Of a stretch of 64,000 bases of DNA, positions 49,579 to 59,471 are shown piece by piece (the first letter of the stretch is position 1; each line of letters starts with the position of its first letter). Below the pieces are notes generated by a model. That model was not told the DNA's origin. It made no database searches and worked only from the letters and a program-made list of their open reading frames with translations. Source of the stretch: Bacteroides sp. 51. Lineage in GTDB: Bacteria; Bacteroidota; Bacteroidia; Bacteroidales; Bacteroidaceae. Location of the stretch: NCBI RefSeq assembly GCF_010500965.1, contig NZ_QVMI01000004.1, positions 62,001 to 126,000 on the forward strand, read 5' to 3'. The translations under genes were made by a program, and so were the position numbers.

Positions 49579-52500
49579 CTCAATTATACTTCCATACCGG
49601 TGATACTCGTACGAAATACTTTGTTCCTTCAAATAATGCAGCAACTCTACCCGTCCTTCCGTTACAGGTGTTGCCGTAGCAATATACAAACCTAATTTAG
49701 CAGCTTTGCCATAAATAGCATCCGATAAATCTGCCGAACAAGTACGTATACGTTCGTATTTCTCCATTTCGGCAACGAACTGTTCTTCCGTTTGCAATAC
49801 CAGTTTCTTGCCATAATCGGTAGTTTCCTTCTTCAATATATCCAAGTCCGGATACGCTTCCGTAGCACTAATCACTACCTGGTCAACAACTGCTGCTGCC
49901 CCAAAGAATGCCAAAAGCACATCAATAAGCGGGTCTTGATCCTGCACACGAATAACCAGCGACTTCACAGGCAGATAACGGAACGTATTCAATTCACCCA
50001 CAATATGACTTACATCCCGCTCAACACTAAACTCTTCCTCCCAAGCCTTGGCAAAACTCCGGCGTGCCTGACGGAAAAGCTCATTCCGGTCGGCAATCTG
50101 AGACTTCCTTTTATCCGTAAACTCCACAAAGCAAGACACATAATTCGGTCCGCCCGCCTTGATTCCGGCACCAAATGCCGAGCGCTTCATTCCTCCGAAA
50201 GGCTGACGGCGTACAATAGCTCCCGTAATCCCCCGATTTATATACAAGTTTCCGGCTTCCATTTGATCCTTCCAAAGAGCAATCTCTGTTTCGTCCAGAC
50301 TTTGCAAGCCCGAGGTAAGCCCATATTCGGTAGAGTTAGCAAACCGCAATCCTTCTTCCAGGTCATTAATACAAACCACAGATAAAAGCGGTGCAAAAAG
50401 CTCTGTCTTAAAGGTATAATTACCCGGCTTGACACCCCACTTAACACATGGTTTAAGAATATATTTCTTTTCATCTATAAATACCGGCGGAACCAACCAC
50501 GATTCACCCTCTTCCAGATGCTCAATGGCATGAAGCAATTTATCATTATCATTGGTTATCATCGGACCAATGATATTATCAGTATCCCACACACTGCCTG
50601 TATGCATACTAGATACAGCATCTTTCAGTTTAGATTTGAAAGTCTCGTCATTATACGTCTTCTTATCCAGCAACAATAAAGAGCAAGCCGAGCATTTCTG
50701 TCCTGCATTACCGAAAGCCGACGAAACCACATTCAGAATGGCATGATCCTGGTCGGCCGCCGCTGTTACAATTATCGCATTCTTACCCCCTGTCTCAGCA
50801 GAAAGCGGAGTACGCGGACTATTTTCAAGCAATCTGAAAGCGGTATCCGTTCCTCCGGTCAGGATAATATGCTTTACCGACGGATGAGCCGAAAGATAGT
50901 TCAATGAACTTCTGTCGCCCGGACAAATCACCTGCAATGCATCTTTAGGCACTCCCGCCTCCCAGAAACACTTGGCAAACTCCCATGCAATAGGGAAAGC
51001 AACCGTAGCAGGTTTCAGAATCACCGTATTACCACCAGCCAATGCCGATGCTACCCCACCCACAGGTATGGCAAACGGGAAATTCCAGGGCGGAATAACT
51101 AAAATGATTCCTTTCGGTCGATAAGAGATATCATCAAGATTCTCAAAAACCTGCATAGAGATCGGATAGAAACGGCAGAAGTCTATTCCCTCGGATACTT
51201 CCACATCACCCTCCATAAACGTCTTACCTGTAATAGCCGACATGCAGGCAATCAAGTCACCGCGATTCTCACCAATCCGTTCGGCAGTAGCATGCAGTAT
51301 TTTATTGCGGGCTTCAAGAGTGGTCTTACGCCAGCCCGAAGCATCCTTCTCTGCTATAGCAACAATTTCCTCTATTTGTTCCTGAGTCGACATGTTGACT
51401 TCGCAGAAACAAACTTCGTCATTCCGGCTACGGTCGTAGTATTTCTTTTTCTTATCGGTTATTACTTCCTTATCTCCAACCTGCACGGGAATAATATATT
51501 CTTCGGCGCGCACGTTCTCCCATTTATCCAATGCCGCCAATGCCCACTCCCGGTTCTGTTTCAGGTCAAGGTCGGTATCCGGTTCATTATGGAAAGTATG
51601 AATATCCGTATCGGGAACAGCCTTTTTAGTTCTGTCCTGCGTGCGGAAGACGGTAGGTTTTACATCATCTTTCTTCGCATAAGCAGCCAGGAATTGCTCT
51701 TCCAGGAAGTTCCATTCATCGCTATGGATTTTCAGGTTGAATGAATAAGTCAGGAAGTTATCTTTTCCTGTGTTCTCGTCCAACCGGCGCACCAGGTAAG
51801 ATACCGCATTCAGGAAATGCTCTTGCTTCACCACCGGGGTATAAAGAATGATTTGCTTATCCAATCCGCGCATCACACGGGGCAGATGGTTGGCCATACC
51901 TTCAAGCATTTCGAAGGTTACATAATCTTGTACCCCATTCGCCTGGCTTAACAAATAGGCATAACCAATGGTAAAGAAGTTGTGCGAAGCTACCCCCATA
52001 TGTACAGCTTTCATGTTTTCGGGCTGAAAAGCCAGATCTAGTATTCGCATATAATTGGCATCCACATCTACTTTAGTTGGCAATATCGGATTCGGCCAAC
52101 CTTTAAGAGAAGACGCAATGGTTTCCATTTGCAGGTTAGCCCCTTTCACCAAACGCACCTTAATAGGTGCACCACCAGCGGCGACTCTTTCTTTGGCAAA
52201 TTCCAACAACCGTTCATAGAAGGAAATAGCATCGGGCAGATAAGCCTGCACCACAATGCCGGCTGTATAATTCTGAAACTGAGGCATCGCCATAACGGTG
52301 GTAAACACATCAAGCGTAAGCTCACTGTCTTTATATTCCTCCATATCCAGGTTAACGAACTTGGCGCTCTTCGTTCCGTCTTTCTCTACATAAGGATGAC
52401 TCATGGCTTCCTGAAATATCGTTGCGATACGCTTGCAGAGTTCTTCCTTACTTTTGTCATAGCTCAATGGATGCAGTTGGGCATAGATACCCGATATCTT

Positions 52501-53031
52501 AATCGAGATATAATTGATATCAGGTTCCCTTAACGCTTCAAGGTAGTGATGGTAGCGATGTTCAGCTTCCCCATCTCCCAACACAACCTCGCCCAGCAGG
52601 TTTACATTCTGTCCGATATTATCCTTCCAACGATTGCCCAGATGCCGGGTCAGCGCAGGACGCTCTTCTTTAATAATAATCTTGCTCGTTTCCATACGCA
52701 AAACACTCTTGAATACAGGAACGGCAACAAAGTCGAATAAATAACCAAAATCCCGGAACACATAGCCCAGGTACTCATAGGTTTTTCCAAAGAAATCCGG
52801 CACCCCGTATTCAGTAAATATCTTCTTCATACGGCGCGAAAGTTTCCGGGTATCGCGTATCTGCGATGACTCATCCAACAGCTTAGTGAGAATAACCTTA
52901 TTCTTAGGGTCGGTAACTAAAGAGGCAAACATACGTTGCTCTTTGACTTCGGCTGCCGAGAGCTCTTTCTCGGCTTTAGTTAGGAAATCTTTAGCCCAAA
53001 GGAGGACTTCAGCGGAATCTATGTTTCTCAT
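49564..53031 (-). CDS. putA: Bifunctional proline dehydrogenase / P5C dehydrogenase (PutA-like)
   Basis: The ATG at 53031 (MRNIDSAEVLLWAKDF) gives 1155 residues; the longer frame to 53148 reads through an A/T-rich spacer. The proline dehydrogenase barrel occupies ~90-490 (IKVRLVKGANLQMET, RRLDENTGKDN, FEMLEGMANHLPRVM). The aldehyde dehydrogenase (~560-1010) has PWNFPFAIPVGGVASALAGGNTVILKPA, the NAD site GGTDTAF, ETGGKNAIIV (catalytic Glu) and NAGQKCSACSLL (catalytic Cys). It oxidises proline to glutamate via P5C. There is no N-terminal DNA-binding domain, so it does not self-regulate as the E. coli protein does. The C-terminal tail holds a third small domain. Confidence 0.93.
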   Translation of the reverse strand: MRNIDSAEVLLWAKDFLTKAEKELSAAEVKEQRMFASLVTDPKNKVILTKLLDESSQIRDTRKLSRRMKKIFTEYGVPDFFGKTYEYLGYVFRDFGYLFDFVAVPVFKSVLRMETSKIIIKEERPALTRHLGNRWKDNIGQNVNLLGEVVLGDGEAEHRYHHYLEALREPDINYISIKISGIYAQLHPLSYDKSKEELCKRIATIFQEAMSHPYVEKDGTKSAKFVNLDMEEYKDSELTLDVFTTVMAMPQFQNYTAGIVVQAYLPDAISFYERLLEFAKERVAAGGAPIKVRLVKGANLQMETIASSLKGWPNPILPTKVDVDANYMRILDLAFQPENMKAVHMGVASHNFFTIGYAYLLSQANGVQDYVTFEMLEGMANHLPRVMRGLDKQIILYTPVVKQEHFLNAVSYLVRRLDENTGKDNFLTYSFNLKIHSDEWNFLEEQFLAAYAKKDDVKPTVFRTQDRTKKAVPDTDIHTFHNEPDTDLDLKQNREWALAALDKWENVRAEEYIIPVQVGDKEVITDKKKKYYDRSRNDEVCFCEVNMSTQEQIEEIVAIAEKDASGWRKTTLEARNKILHATAERIGENRGDLIACMSAITGKTFMEGDVEVSEGIDFCRFYPISMQVFENLDDISYRPKGIILVIPPWNFPFAIPVGGVASALAGGNTVILKPATVAFPIAWEFAKCFWEAGVPKDALQVICPGDRSSLNYLSAHPSVKHIILTGGTDTAFRLLENSPRTPLSAETGGKNAIIVTAAADQDHAILNVVSSAFGNAGQKCSACSLLLLDKKTYNDETFKSKLKDAVSSMHTGSVWDTDNIIGPMITNDNDKLLHAIEHLEEGESWLVPPVFIDEKKYILKPCVKWGVKPGNYTFKTELFAPLLSVVCINDLEEGLRFANSTEYGLTSGLQSLDETEIALWKDQMEAGNLYINRGITGAIVRRQPFGGMKRSAFGAGIKAGGPNYVSCFVEFTDKRKSQIADRNELFRQARRSFAKAWEEEFSVERDVSHIVGELNTFRYLPVKSLVIRVQDQDPLIDVLLAFFGAAAVVDQVVISATEAYPDLDILKKETTDYGKKLVLQTEEQFVAEMEKYERIRTCSADLSDAIYGKAAKLGLYIATATPVTEGRVELLHYLKEQSISYEYHRYGSIIESPLI

Positions 53032-53192
53032 ACAGGTTATTATTAAACAACGAAAGATAATTCTTATGATTGTGAAAAACAACAGATTGCTTATGAATTT
53101 AGGTTTTTTAATGAGAAAATAGTTCCATAACACATCATTACTCATCAAAAATCAAAGTTTAGATTAACAGATTGTATGAAACACAGAGTCGC

Positions 53193-53229
53193 AGAGACAC
53201 AGCGTTTTTTATTTTTTCTCTGTGTCTCT
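53193..53229. repeat. Short palindrome (AGAGACACAG)
   Basis: AGAGACACAG (53193-53202) and its exact complement (53220-53229) flank a T-rich 17-bp loop; the flanks extend the weak symmetry. It lies in the 283-bp gap between PutA and the TPR gene, which otherwise shows only the -7 box TATATTTG at 53281-53288. Confidence 0.5.
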
Positions 53230-53314
53230 ATGTCCAATAATTAATTTTACTCGAAATGCTTATAATTCATATTTTTTCACTATATTTGAAGTAGTAACCT
53301 TATGTAGAAGAACT

Positions 53315-53719
53315 ATGAAACGGTTAATTATTTGTTTCCTTTTGTCTTCTTTCATGCTTCCGGTTATATCCCAAGAAGACTACATTGACCGATTGGTCAG
53401 AAAAGGAACGGAACTGCGCGAACTGGGATGCTTCGAGAATGCGGTAGAGTGCTACCAAAACGGTTTAAGCGTCTGCCCCGAATCTATGGTGATCTATTTT
53501 GAAATGGCATACAGCTATGCTTGTATGAACGAAATAGAGAAAAGCTTTGAATGTGCCGAAAAAGCAATGATTGCCGATGACAAGGCCCAAGAGCTTATGT
53601 ATATCTGGATGTTTATTATTTCGGCCAGCGAAAACGTAAAACGAGAAATGGAGAACAAGGAGAAACCAGACTTAGAACAACTGCCCGCCAATAGCGGCGA
53701 ATTAGAACAAATACATTAA
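53315..53719 (+). CDS. Exported TPR-like small protein
   Basis: The ATG at 53315 (MKRLIICFLLSSFMLPVISQ) gives 134 residues with a signal peptide; the longer frame upstream is spurious. One to two TPR-like helical hairpins follow (LVRKGTELRELGCFENAVECYQNGLSVCPESMVIYFEMAYSYACMNEIEKSFECAEKAMI). The tail is charged and unstructured. It probably binds protein partners in the periplasm. A -7 box TATATTTG (53281-53288) lies upstream. Confidence 0.75.
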   Translation: MKRLIICFLLSSFMLPVISQEDYIDRLVRKGTELRELGCFENAVECYQNGLSVCPESMVIYFEMAYSYACMNEIEKSFECAEKAMIADDKAQELMYIWMFIISASENVKREMENKEKPDLEQLPANSGELEQIH

Positions 53720-53787
53720 GATTTCAGTCATTCCTCGCATGACGTGAGTGTTTGGGAGAGTGTAATTTTGCCGGATATTTAAAAGGA

Positions 53788-53890
53788 GCCTCACCCCAGC
53801 CCTCTCCAAAGGAGAGGGGGCAGAAACCATGCGGAACTTCGCAACGGCACGTTGCCACCCCCTCTCCTTTGGAGAGGGCTGGGGTGAGGC
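53788..53890. repeat. Perfect 33-bp inverted repeat (palindromic element)
   Basis: Arms at 53788-53820 and 53858-53890 are exact inverted copies rich in CTCCAAAGGAGAGGG and CTCACCCCAGCCC. A 37-bp spacer contains GCAACGGCACGTTGCC, a second palindrome. It is unlike the flanking A/T-rich DNA and lies between the TPR and FucO genes. A long ORF here is only a read-through of the palindrome. Confidence 0.75.
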
Positions 53891-53937
53891 TTAATATTAA
53901 CTCTTTAAACACGTTGCGGCACGTTGTCGCTAAAATT

Positions 53938-55092
53938 ATGATTAACAGATTTATTTTGAACGAGGTTTCGTACTTCGGTCCGGGAGCTCGCGAAGTTCTA
54001 CCTCAGGAAATAACCCGCCTGGGACTATCTAAAGCTTTTGTTGCTACAGACAAAGATCTGATTAAATTCGGTGTGGCCGATAAAGTACTCGATGTACTGA
54101 AAAAGGCTGGTATTCCTTATGAAGTATTCAGCGAAATTAAACCCAACCCTACTGTAAGTAATGTAAAAGCAGGCGTAAAAGCATTTGCCGATTCCAAAGC
54201 CGACTTTATCCTGGCTATCGGCGGTGGGTCATCTATCGACACAGCCAAGGCTATCGGTATTATCACTAACAACCCAGAATTCAGTGATGTCGTATCACTG
54301 GAAGGCGTTGCACCAACCAAAAAGAAATCCGTACCCATCATTGCACTGCCTACCACAGCGGGAACCGCAGCAGAAGTGACCATCAATTACGTAATCACCG
54401 ACGAAGTGAACGAGAAGAAAATGGTATGTGTAGACCCAAACGATATACCGGCCATCGCTATCGTAGATGCTGAATTAATGTACACGCTGCCAAGAAGCCT
54501 GACCGCCTCAACCGGACTGGACGCCCTGACGCATGCCATCGAAGGATTGATAACCAAAGGTGCATGGGAAATGAGTGATATGTTCGAGATCAAAGCCATC
54601 GAAATGATTGCCCGTTACCTGGAAACCGCAACCAATGAACCTGATAATGCAGAAGCGCGTAACGGTATGGCTGTTGCCCAATACATTGCAGGTATGGCAT
54701 TCTCTAACGTAGGTTTGGGAGTTGTGCACGGAATGGCGCATCCGCTGGGTGCTATATTCGACATACCTCACGGTGTTGCCAATGCTTTATTGCTACCCAC
54801 CATTATGGAGTTCAACGCGCCTGCCGCACTGGATAAGTATGTATTAATAGCAAAAGCGATGGATGTGTATTCAACAGGCATGACTAAAGAAGAAGCTGCC
54901 GATGCCGCTGTAAAAGCAGTACGGGAACTTTCTATTCGCCTGGGTATTCCACAACATCTATCGGAACTGGGTATTAAGGAAAGCGATTTGGAGAAACTTG
55001 CCGAATCGGCTGCCGCAGATGTTTGCACACCGGGGAATCCAAGGGAGGTGAATAAGGAGATTATACTGGATTTATACAAGAAAGTATTATAA
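53938..55092 (+). CDS. fucO: Lactaldehyde reductase, iron-containing alcohol dehydrogenase
   Basis: The ATG at 53938 (MINRFILNEVSYFGPGAREVL) gives 384 residues, the usual FucO length; the upstream in-frame extension reads through the repeat. The NAD site is AIGGGSSIDTAKAIG. The iron ligands are in STGLDALTHAIEGL (Asp, His) and VVHGMAHPLGAIFDIPHGVANALLL (two His). It reduces L-lactaldehyde to propanediol in fucose or rhamnose fermentation. No fucose genes are adjacent, so the pathway context is missing. Confidence 0.92.
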   Translation: MINRFILNEVSYFGPGAREVLPQEITRLGLSKAFVATDKDLIKFGVADKVLDVLKKAGIPYEVFSEIKPNPTVSNVKAGVKAFADSKADFILAIGGGSSIDTAKAIGIITNNPEFSDVVSLEGVAPTKKKSVPIIALPTTAGTAAEVTINYVITDEVNEKKMVCVDPNDIPAIAIVDAELMYTLPRSLTASTGLDALTHAIEGLITKGAWEMSDMFEIKAIEMIARYLETATNEPDNAEARNGMAVAQYIAGMAFSNVGLGVVHGMAHPLGAIFDIPHGVANALLLPTIMEFNAPAALDKYVLIAKAMDVYSTGMTKEEAADAAVKAVRELSIRLGIPQHLSELGIKESDLEKLAESAAADVCTPGNPREVNKEIILDLYKKVL

Positions 55093-55094
55093 TA

Positions 55095-55180
55095 CCTTGT
55101 AGGGGCGGTTCGCGAACCGCCCGATAATGGCTTCCTGTGTATTCTGCATATTAGGCGGTTCGCGAACCGCCCCTACAAGG
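55095..55180. repeat. REP-like palindrome pair (copy 2)
   Basis: Two 27-bp inverted arms built on GGGGCGGTTCGCGAACC, about 32 bp apart, nearly identical in layout to 40091-40170, including a similar spacer (ATGGCTTCCTGTGTATTCTG versus ATGGTTTTCTGTATATTCTG). It fills the gap between the convergent FucO and Mfd genes up to Mfd's stop. Confidence 0.8.
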
Positions 55181-58100
55181 TCAATTACTCTCCATCGCTA
55201 CCATTTCCTGAAGAACCGATACGGCTTCTTCTACATTAGGCACCTGCTTCACAACCATAGAGCGTTTTCCATTCTGATCGCGCAGATCGCAACGGCGGGT
55301 ATATTTCATCATATAACTGATTAACTTACCAAATGCTGTACTCTGATAATATGGACTATCTCCATTAGAGACTAAATACAACAGCATACGGCCACCTTTA
55401 AGCGTTATCTTTTCTACTCCTAACCGGGCAGCGATACGGCGTAACGGTACAATCCGCAACAATTCCTCGGTTTCGCGGGGCAATGGACCGAACCGGTCTT
55501 CAAGACGAACACGAAAAGCGTCTACATCGGCATCCAGGACAAGCCCATCCAGCTCACGGTATAACAACATACGTTCGCTGGCACCTGTTACATAATTAGC
55601 CGGCAGAAGCAGTTCCATATCACTTTCCAATACCGTGTCTTTCACGAATTGTTCACCGCTGATGGTACCATCTCCCTGAACTTCTTCAGCATACAAATCG
55701 GCAAACTCACCGGTTTTTAGTTCTTCTACCGCTTCGGTAAGGATCTTCTGGTAAGTTTCATATCCCAGGTCGGCGATAAATCCACTTTGTTCGGCTCCCA
55801 GCATATTACCTGCCCCACGAATGTCAAGGTCTTGCATGGCAATATGAATGCCACTACCCAAATCACTAAAGTTTTCAATAGCCTGCAAACGGCGACGGGC
55901 ATCGGCTGTCAGACTGGTTAATGGTGGAGAAAGTAAGTAGCAGAATGCTTTTTTATTGCTACGCCCTACACGTCCACGCAACTGGTGCAAATCACTTAAC
56001 CCGAAGTTTTGGGCCTGGTTAACTATGATTGTGTTGGCATTGGGTATATCAATACCGCTTTCAATGATCGAAGTGGCGATCAATACATCATAATCATAAT
56101 TCACAAAGCCGAAAATAATCTTTTCCAGTTCAGTAGGTTCCATTTGTCCATGTCCAATAGCGATACGGGCATCGGGTATATGGCGAAGGATCAAAGCTTT
56201 CAGTTCCTGTAGATTACCAATACGGTTATTCACAAAGAACACCTGTCCGTTGCGACTCATTTCAAAGTTAATAGCATCTGTAATCACCTCTTCATTAAAG
56301 GTGTGTAGTTCCGTTTGTATCGGATAACGGTTAGGCGGAGGAGTAGAGATTACACTCAGGTCGCGGGCGCCCATTAAGGAGAATTGCAGGGTTCTTGGAA
56401 TTGGGGTTGCAGTCATGGTCAACGTATCTACATTGACTTTCAATTGGCGTAGTTTTTCCTTTACCCCTACTCCGAACTTCTGCTCCTCATCAATGATAAG
56501 AAGTCCCAGATCTTTAAACCTGACGTCTTTACTCAATATACGATGTGTTCCTATCAGGATGTTCACATCGCCACTTTCCAATCCTTTAAGAACTTTCATT
56601 TTCTGTTTAGTTGTACGGGCACGGCTCAGGTAATCGACCCGGCAAGGGAAATCTTTCAAACGCTCATGGAAGGTTTGGAAATGTTGATAGGCCAATACAG
56701 TAGTAGGCACCAGGACAGCGACTTGTTTATTGTCGGATACGGCTTTGAATGCAGCACGTATGGCAACCTCCGTTTTACCGAAACCTACATCGCCGCAAAC
56801 CAGACGGTCCATAGGAACATTGCGTTCCATATCGTGTTTCACATCGGCTGTTGCTTTACTCTGATCGGGGGTATCTTCGTAGATAAAGCTGGCTTCCAGT
56901 TCGTTTTGCAGGAATGTATCGGGAGTAAAAGCGAACCCTTTTTCTTCACGACGCTTGGCGTATAGTTTAATCAGGTCGCGGGCAATATCTTTGATCTTGC
57001 TTTTAGTGCGCTCTTTTAGTTTTTCCCATGCTCCGGTGCCTAGTTTATTCAGACGGGGAGGATCGCCTTCTTTACCTCTGTATTTGGATACTTTATGCAG
57101 CGAATGGATGGAAACGAAAACAGCATCTTCATTCTGATAAATCAACTTGATTACCTCTTGGGTAGAATCTCCTTGTGGTAAACGCACCAACCCGGCAAAC
57201 TTTCCTACCCCATGATCGGTATGTACCACATAGTCGCCTAATGTAAATGAAGTCAGTTCTTTCAGCGAAAGGGCGACTTTACCCGAGCGGGCTTTATCAC
57301 TTTTGAGGTTATATTTATGGAAACGGTCAAAGATTTGATGATCAGTGAATATACACATCTTTAGGTTGTTATCCGCAAATCCTTCATGCAGGGTACGTTC
57401 TACATCTGTGAAGGTTATCTGATCACCGCGATCCTCGAATATGGAACGGATACGGTCGATCTGCTTCCGGCTGTCACTACATATATATAAGGTATAGCCG
57501 TTGTGCAGATATTCTTTTAAGGAAGCGGCTACCAGATCAAAATTCTTGTGATAAATGGGCTGAATAGAGGTATCGAACTTGAATGTAGCCGAAGGTGTTC
57601 CGGTAGGTTTATGTCCAAATTCAAGTCGGCGGAACGCTAACGCGCGTGCGTTAAAGTCGCTACCATCGAGCAACATACTGCGAAGTTTCTCGCCCTGAAC
57701 CGCCAATTCGTCTATTTCATTCACATCGTACTGGGTGGTACTATGGATGACTTCACTATAAATGGCTTCAATACGTTCACTTACCCAGAAGAAATCGCGC
57801 ATAGCCAGCGTGGTGTCGGCAGGTATAAAGTCGAGGAAGGAGATATTATTATTGCCGATTACACTTAAATCCGGTACAATGACAATGCTTTCCCGTTTGT
57901 CTCTGGAAAGTTGTGATTCGATTTCGAATGTGCGGATACTATCTACTTCATCTCCAAAGAAGTCGATACGGAAAGGGAGTTCAGAGGAGAAAGCAAATAC
58001 GTCGACGATGCTACCACGCACGGCATATTGCCCCGGTTCGTATACATAATCTACATATTGGAAGCCGTTACTGCATAGCACTTCCATGATAAAATCGATA

Positions 58101-58558
58101 TCCAGATGTTCGCCTACGTGTATTTTGAGTGTGTTATCGTCCAGTTCTTGTTTGGATATGACTTTCTCTGCAAGGGCATCCGGGTAGGTGACTACACACA
58201 ATCCTTTTTCAGGTTTTTGAATGCGGCTCAACACCTCGGTGCGCAGGACTTCATTGGCCGGGTCTTTCTGGCCGTACTTTACGGCACGGCGAAAGGAAGA
58301 AGGAAAGAAGAGTATATTGTTCGTTCCCAGAATCTGGCTCAGGTCGTGATAAAAGTATCCGGCTTCTTCCAGGTCGCGGAGGATAAACACAAAGGGCGAC
58401 TCGGAAGAGGCAGCCAAAGTGGAAAAGAATAAAGGTGCAGCAGAAGCATTCAGTCCGCTACAGAAGATATGATTAACATCGGGATCTTTTAATAGGCTAT
58501 TTAAAGCACCGATATTTGGGTGTCCGGAGTACCGGTGTTGCAATTCGGATATGGTCAT
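55181..58558 (-). CDS. mfd: Transcription-repair coupling factor Mfd
   Basis: The ATG at 58558 (MTISELQHRYSGHP) gives 1125 residues. A UvrB-homologous N-terminus is followed by the RNA-polymerase-interaction region (HSLHKVSKYRGKEGDPPRLNKLGTGAWEKLKERTKSKIKDIARDLIKLYAKR, ~515-570). The helicase has Walker A VCGDVGFGKTEVA, the DEEQ box LLIIDEEQKFGV, SATP-like TATPIPRTL and the motif VI block HQLRGRVGRSNKKAFCYL. It pushes stalled RNA polymerase off lesions and recruits UvrA. A -7 box TACTTTTG lies about 60 bp upstream (58627-58620). Confidence 0.95.
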   Translation of the reverse strand: MTISELQHRYSGHPNIGALNSLLKDPDVNHIFCSGLNASAAPLFFSTLAASSESPFVFILRDLEEAGYFYHDLSQILGTNNILFFPSSFRRAVKYGQKDPANEVLRTEVLSRIQKPEKGLCVVTYPDALAEKVISKQELDDNTLKIHVGEHLDIDFIMEVLCSNGFQYVDYVYEPGQYAVRGSIVDVFAFSSELPFRIDFFGDEVDSIRTFEIESQLSRDKRESIVIVPDLSVIGNNNISFLDFIPADTTLAMRDFFWVSERIEAIYSEVIHSTTQYDVNEIDELAVQGEKLRSMLLDGSDFNARALAFRRLEFGHKPTGTPSATFKFDTSIQPIYHKNFDLVAASLKEYLHNGYTLYICSDSRKQIDRIRSIFEDRGDQITFTDVERTLHEGFADNNLKMCIFTDHQIFDRFHKYNLKSDKARSGKVALSLKELTSFTLGDYVVHTDHGVGKFAGLVRLPQGDSTQEVIKLIYQNEDAVFVSIHSLHKVSKYRGKEGDPPRLNKLGTGAWEKLKERTKSKIKDIARDLIKLYAKRREEKGFAFTPDTFLQNELEASFIYEDTPDQSKATADVKHDMERNVPMDRLVCGDVGFGKTEVAIRAAFKAVSDNKQVAVLVPTTVLAYQHFQTFHERLKDFPCRVDYLSRARTTKQKMKVLKGLESGDVNILIGTHRILSKDVRFKDLGLLIIDEEQKFGVGVKEKLRQLKVNVDTLTMTATPIPRTLQFSLMGARDLSVISTPPPNRYPIQTELHTFNEEVITDAINFEMSRNGQVFFVNNRIGNLQELKALILRHIPDARIAIGHGQMEPTELEKIIFGFVNYDYDVLIATSIIESGIDIPNANTIIVNQAQNFGLSDLHQLRGRVGRSNKKAFCYLLSPPLTSLTADARRRLQAIENFSDLGSGIHIAMQDLDIRGAGNMLGAEQSGFIADLGYETYQKILTEAVEELKTGEFADLYAEEVQGDGTISGEQFVKDTVLESDMELLLPANYVTGASERMLLYRELDGLVLDADVDAFRVRLEDRFGPLPRETEELLRIVPLRRIAARLGVEKITLKGGRMLLYLVSNGDSPYYQSTAFGKLISYMMKYTRRCDLRDQNGKRSMVVKQVPNVEEAVSVLQEMVAMESN

Positions 58559-58681
58559 TATATTATCGTTTCTATTCAAACACAAAACTCATCAACGGCA
58601 CGTTGCCGCTTTCGAAATGCAAAAGTACGAATTTTCACTTACTTTATATAGGGTATCATTTCGTAAGTAACAGAAAAGCAC

Positions 58682-58689
58682 TACATTTG
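58682..58689 (+). promoter_or_regulatory. -7 box of the GT2/PyrC/MetH-activation operon
   Basis: TACATTTG matches TAnnTTTG 38 bp upstream of the ATG at 58728. No TTG lies at the ideal distance. Confidence 0.5.
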
Positions 58690-58727
58690 CCTGCCAATAA
58701 TACACCAAATAAGCTAATCGAGATACA

Positions 58728-59471
58728 ATGCAATCATCTAATAGTTTAGTCATTATCCCAACATACAACGAGAAGGAGAATATTGAAAATATTATCCGGG
58801 CGGTACTCGGGTTAGAAAAGCAATTTCATATTCTTGTTATAGAAGATAACTCCCCCGACGGTACGGCTGCTATTGTGAAAGCATTGCAAAAAGAATTTCC
58901 GGATAGCCTGTTTATGGTTGAAAGGAAAGAGAAATCAGGATTAGGCACGGCATACATTGCGGGGTTCAAATGGGCACTGCAACATGAGTATGAGTATATA
59001 TTCGAAATGGATGCCGACTTTTCGCACAATCCGAATGATCTTCCCAGGCTTTATGAAGCATGCACAGCAAAAGGTGGCGACGTAGCCGTAGGATCGCGCT
59101 ACGTTAGCGGGGTTAATGTAGTAAACTGGCCTATGGGACGGGTACTGATGTCATGGTGCGCTTCCAAATACGTGCGGTTCATTACCCGCATTCCTGTGCA
59201 CGACACCACTGCCGGATTTGTATGCTATCGCCGTGAAGTATTGGAAAAGATCGATCTGGACAATATCCGTTTCAAGGGATACGCTTTCCAGATTGAAATG
59301 AAATTTACCGCCTATAAAAGCGGATTCAAAATAATCGAAGTACCGGTTATCTTTATCAACCGGGAACTGGGAACTTCTAAAATGAATTCAAGTATCTTCG
59401 GAGAAGCTATGTTCGGAGTTATCAGTATGAAGATAAATAGCTGGTTCCATAAATACCCACAAAAGAAATGA
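58728..59471 (+). CDS. Polyprenol-phosphate mannose synthase-like glycosyltransferase (GT2)
   Basis: 247 residues: VIIPTYNEKENIENIIRAVL near the start, VIEDNSPDGTAAIV, EMDADFSHNPNDLPRLYEA (DxD-type metal motif), VGSRYVSGVNVVNWPMGR and TAGFVCYRREVLEKIDLDN. This is the soluble DPM1-type GT2 that transfers a sugar from a nucleotide donor to a polyprenyl phosphate. No membrane domain follows. The start overlaps nothing upstream; its stop overlaps the PyrC start (ATGA). The donor is inferred. Confidence 0.88.
   Translation: MQSSNSLVIIPTYNEKENIENIIRAVLGLEKQFHILVIEDNSPDGTAAIVKALQKEFPDSLFMVERKEKSGLGTAYIAGFKWALQHEYEYIFEMDADFSHNPNDLPRLYEACTAKGGDVAVGSRYVSGVNVVNWPMGRVLMSWCASKYVRFITRIPVHDTTAGFVCYRREVLEKIDLDNIRFKGYAFQIEMKFTAYKSGFKIIEVPVIFINRELGTSKMNSSIFGEAMFGVISMKINSWFHKYPQKK

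Noticed and set aside
49792-50385. 197-codon plus-strand ORF opposite putA
   Set aside because: Antisense shadow of the PutA C-terminal region.
53031-53148. N-terminal extension of PutA
   Set aside because: The extra 39 residues read through an A/T-rich spacer; the ATG at 53031 matches the expected start (MRNIDSAEVLL).
53752-53937. 62-codon extension of FucO
   Set aside because: It reads through the 33-bp inverted repeat; FucO's normal start is at 53938.
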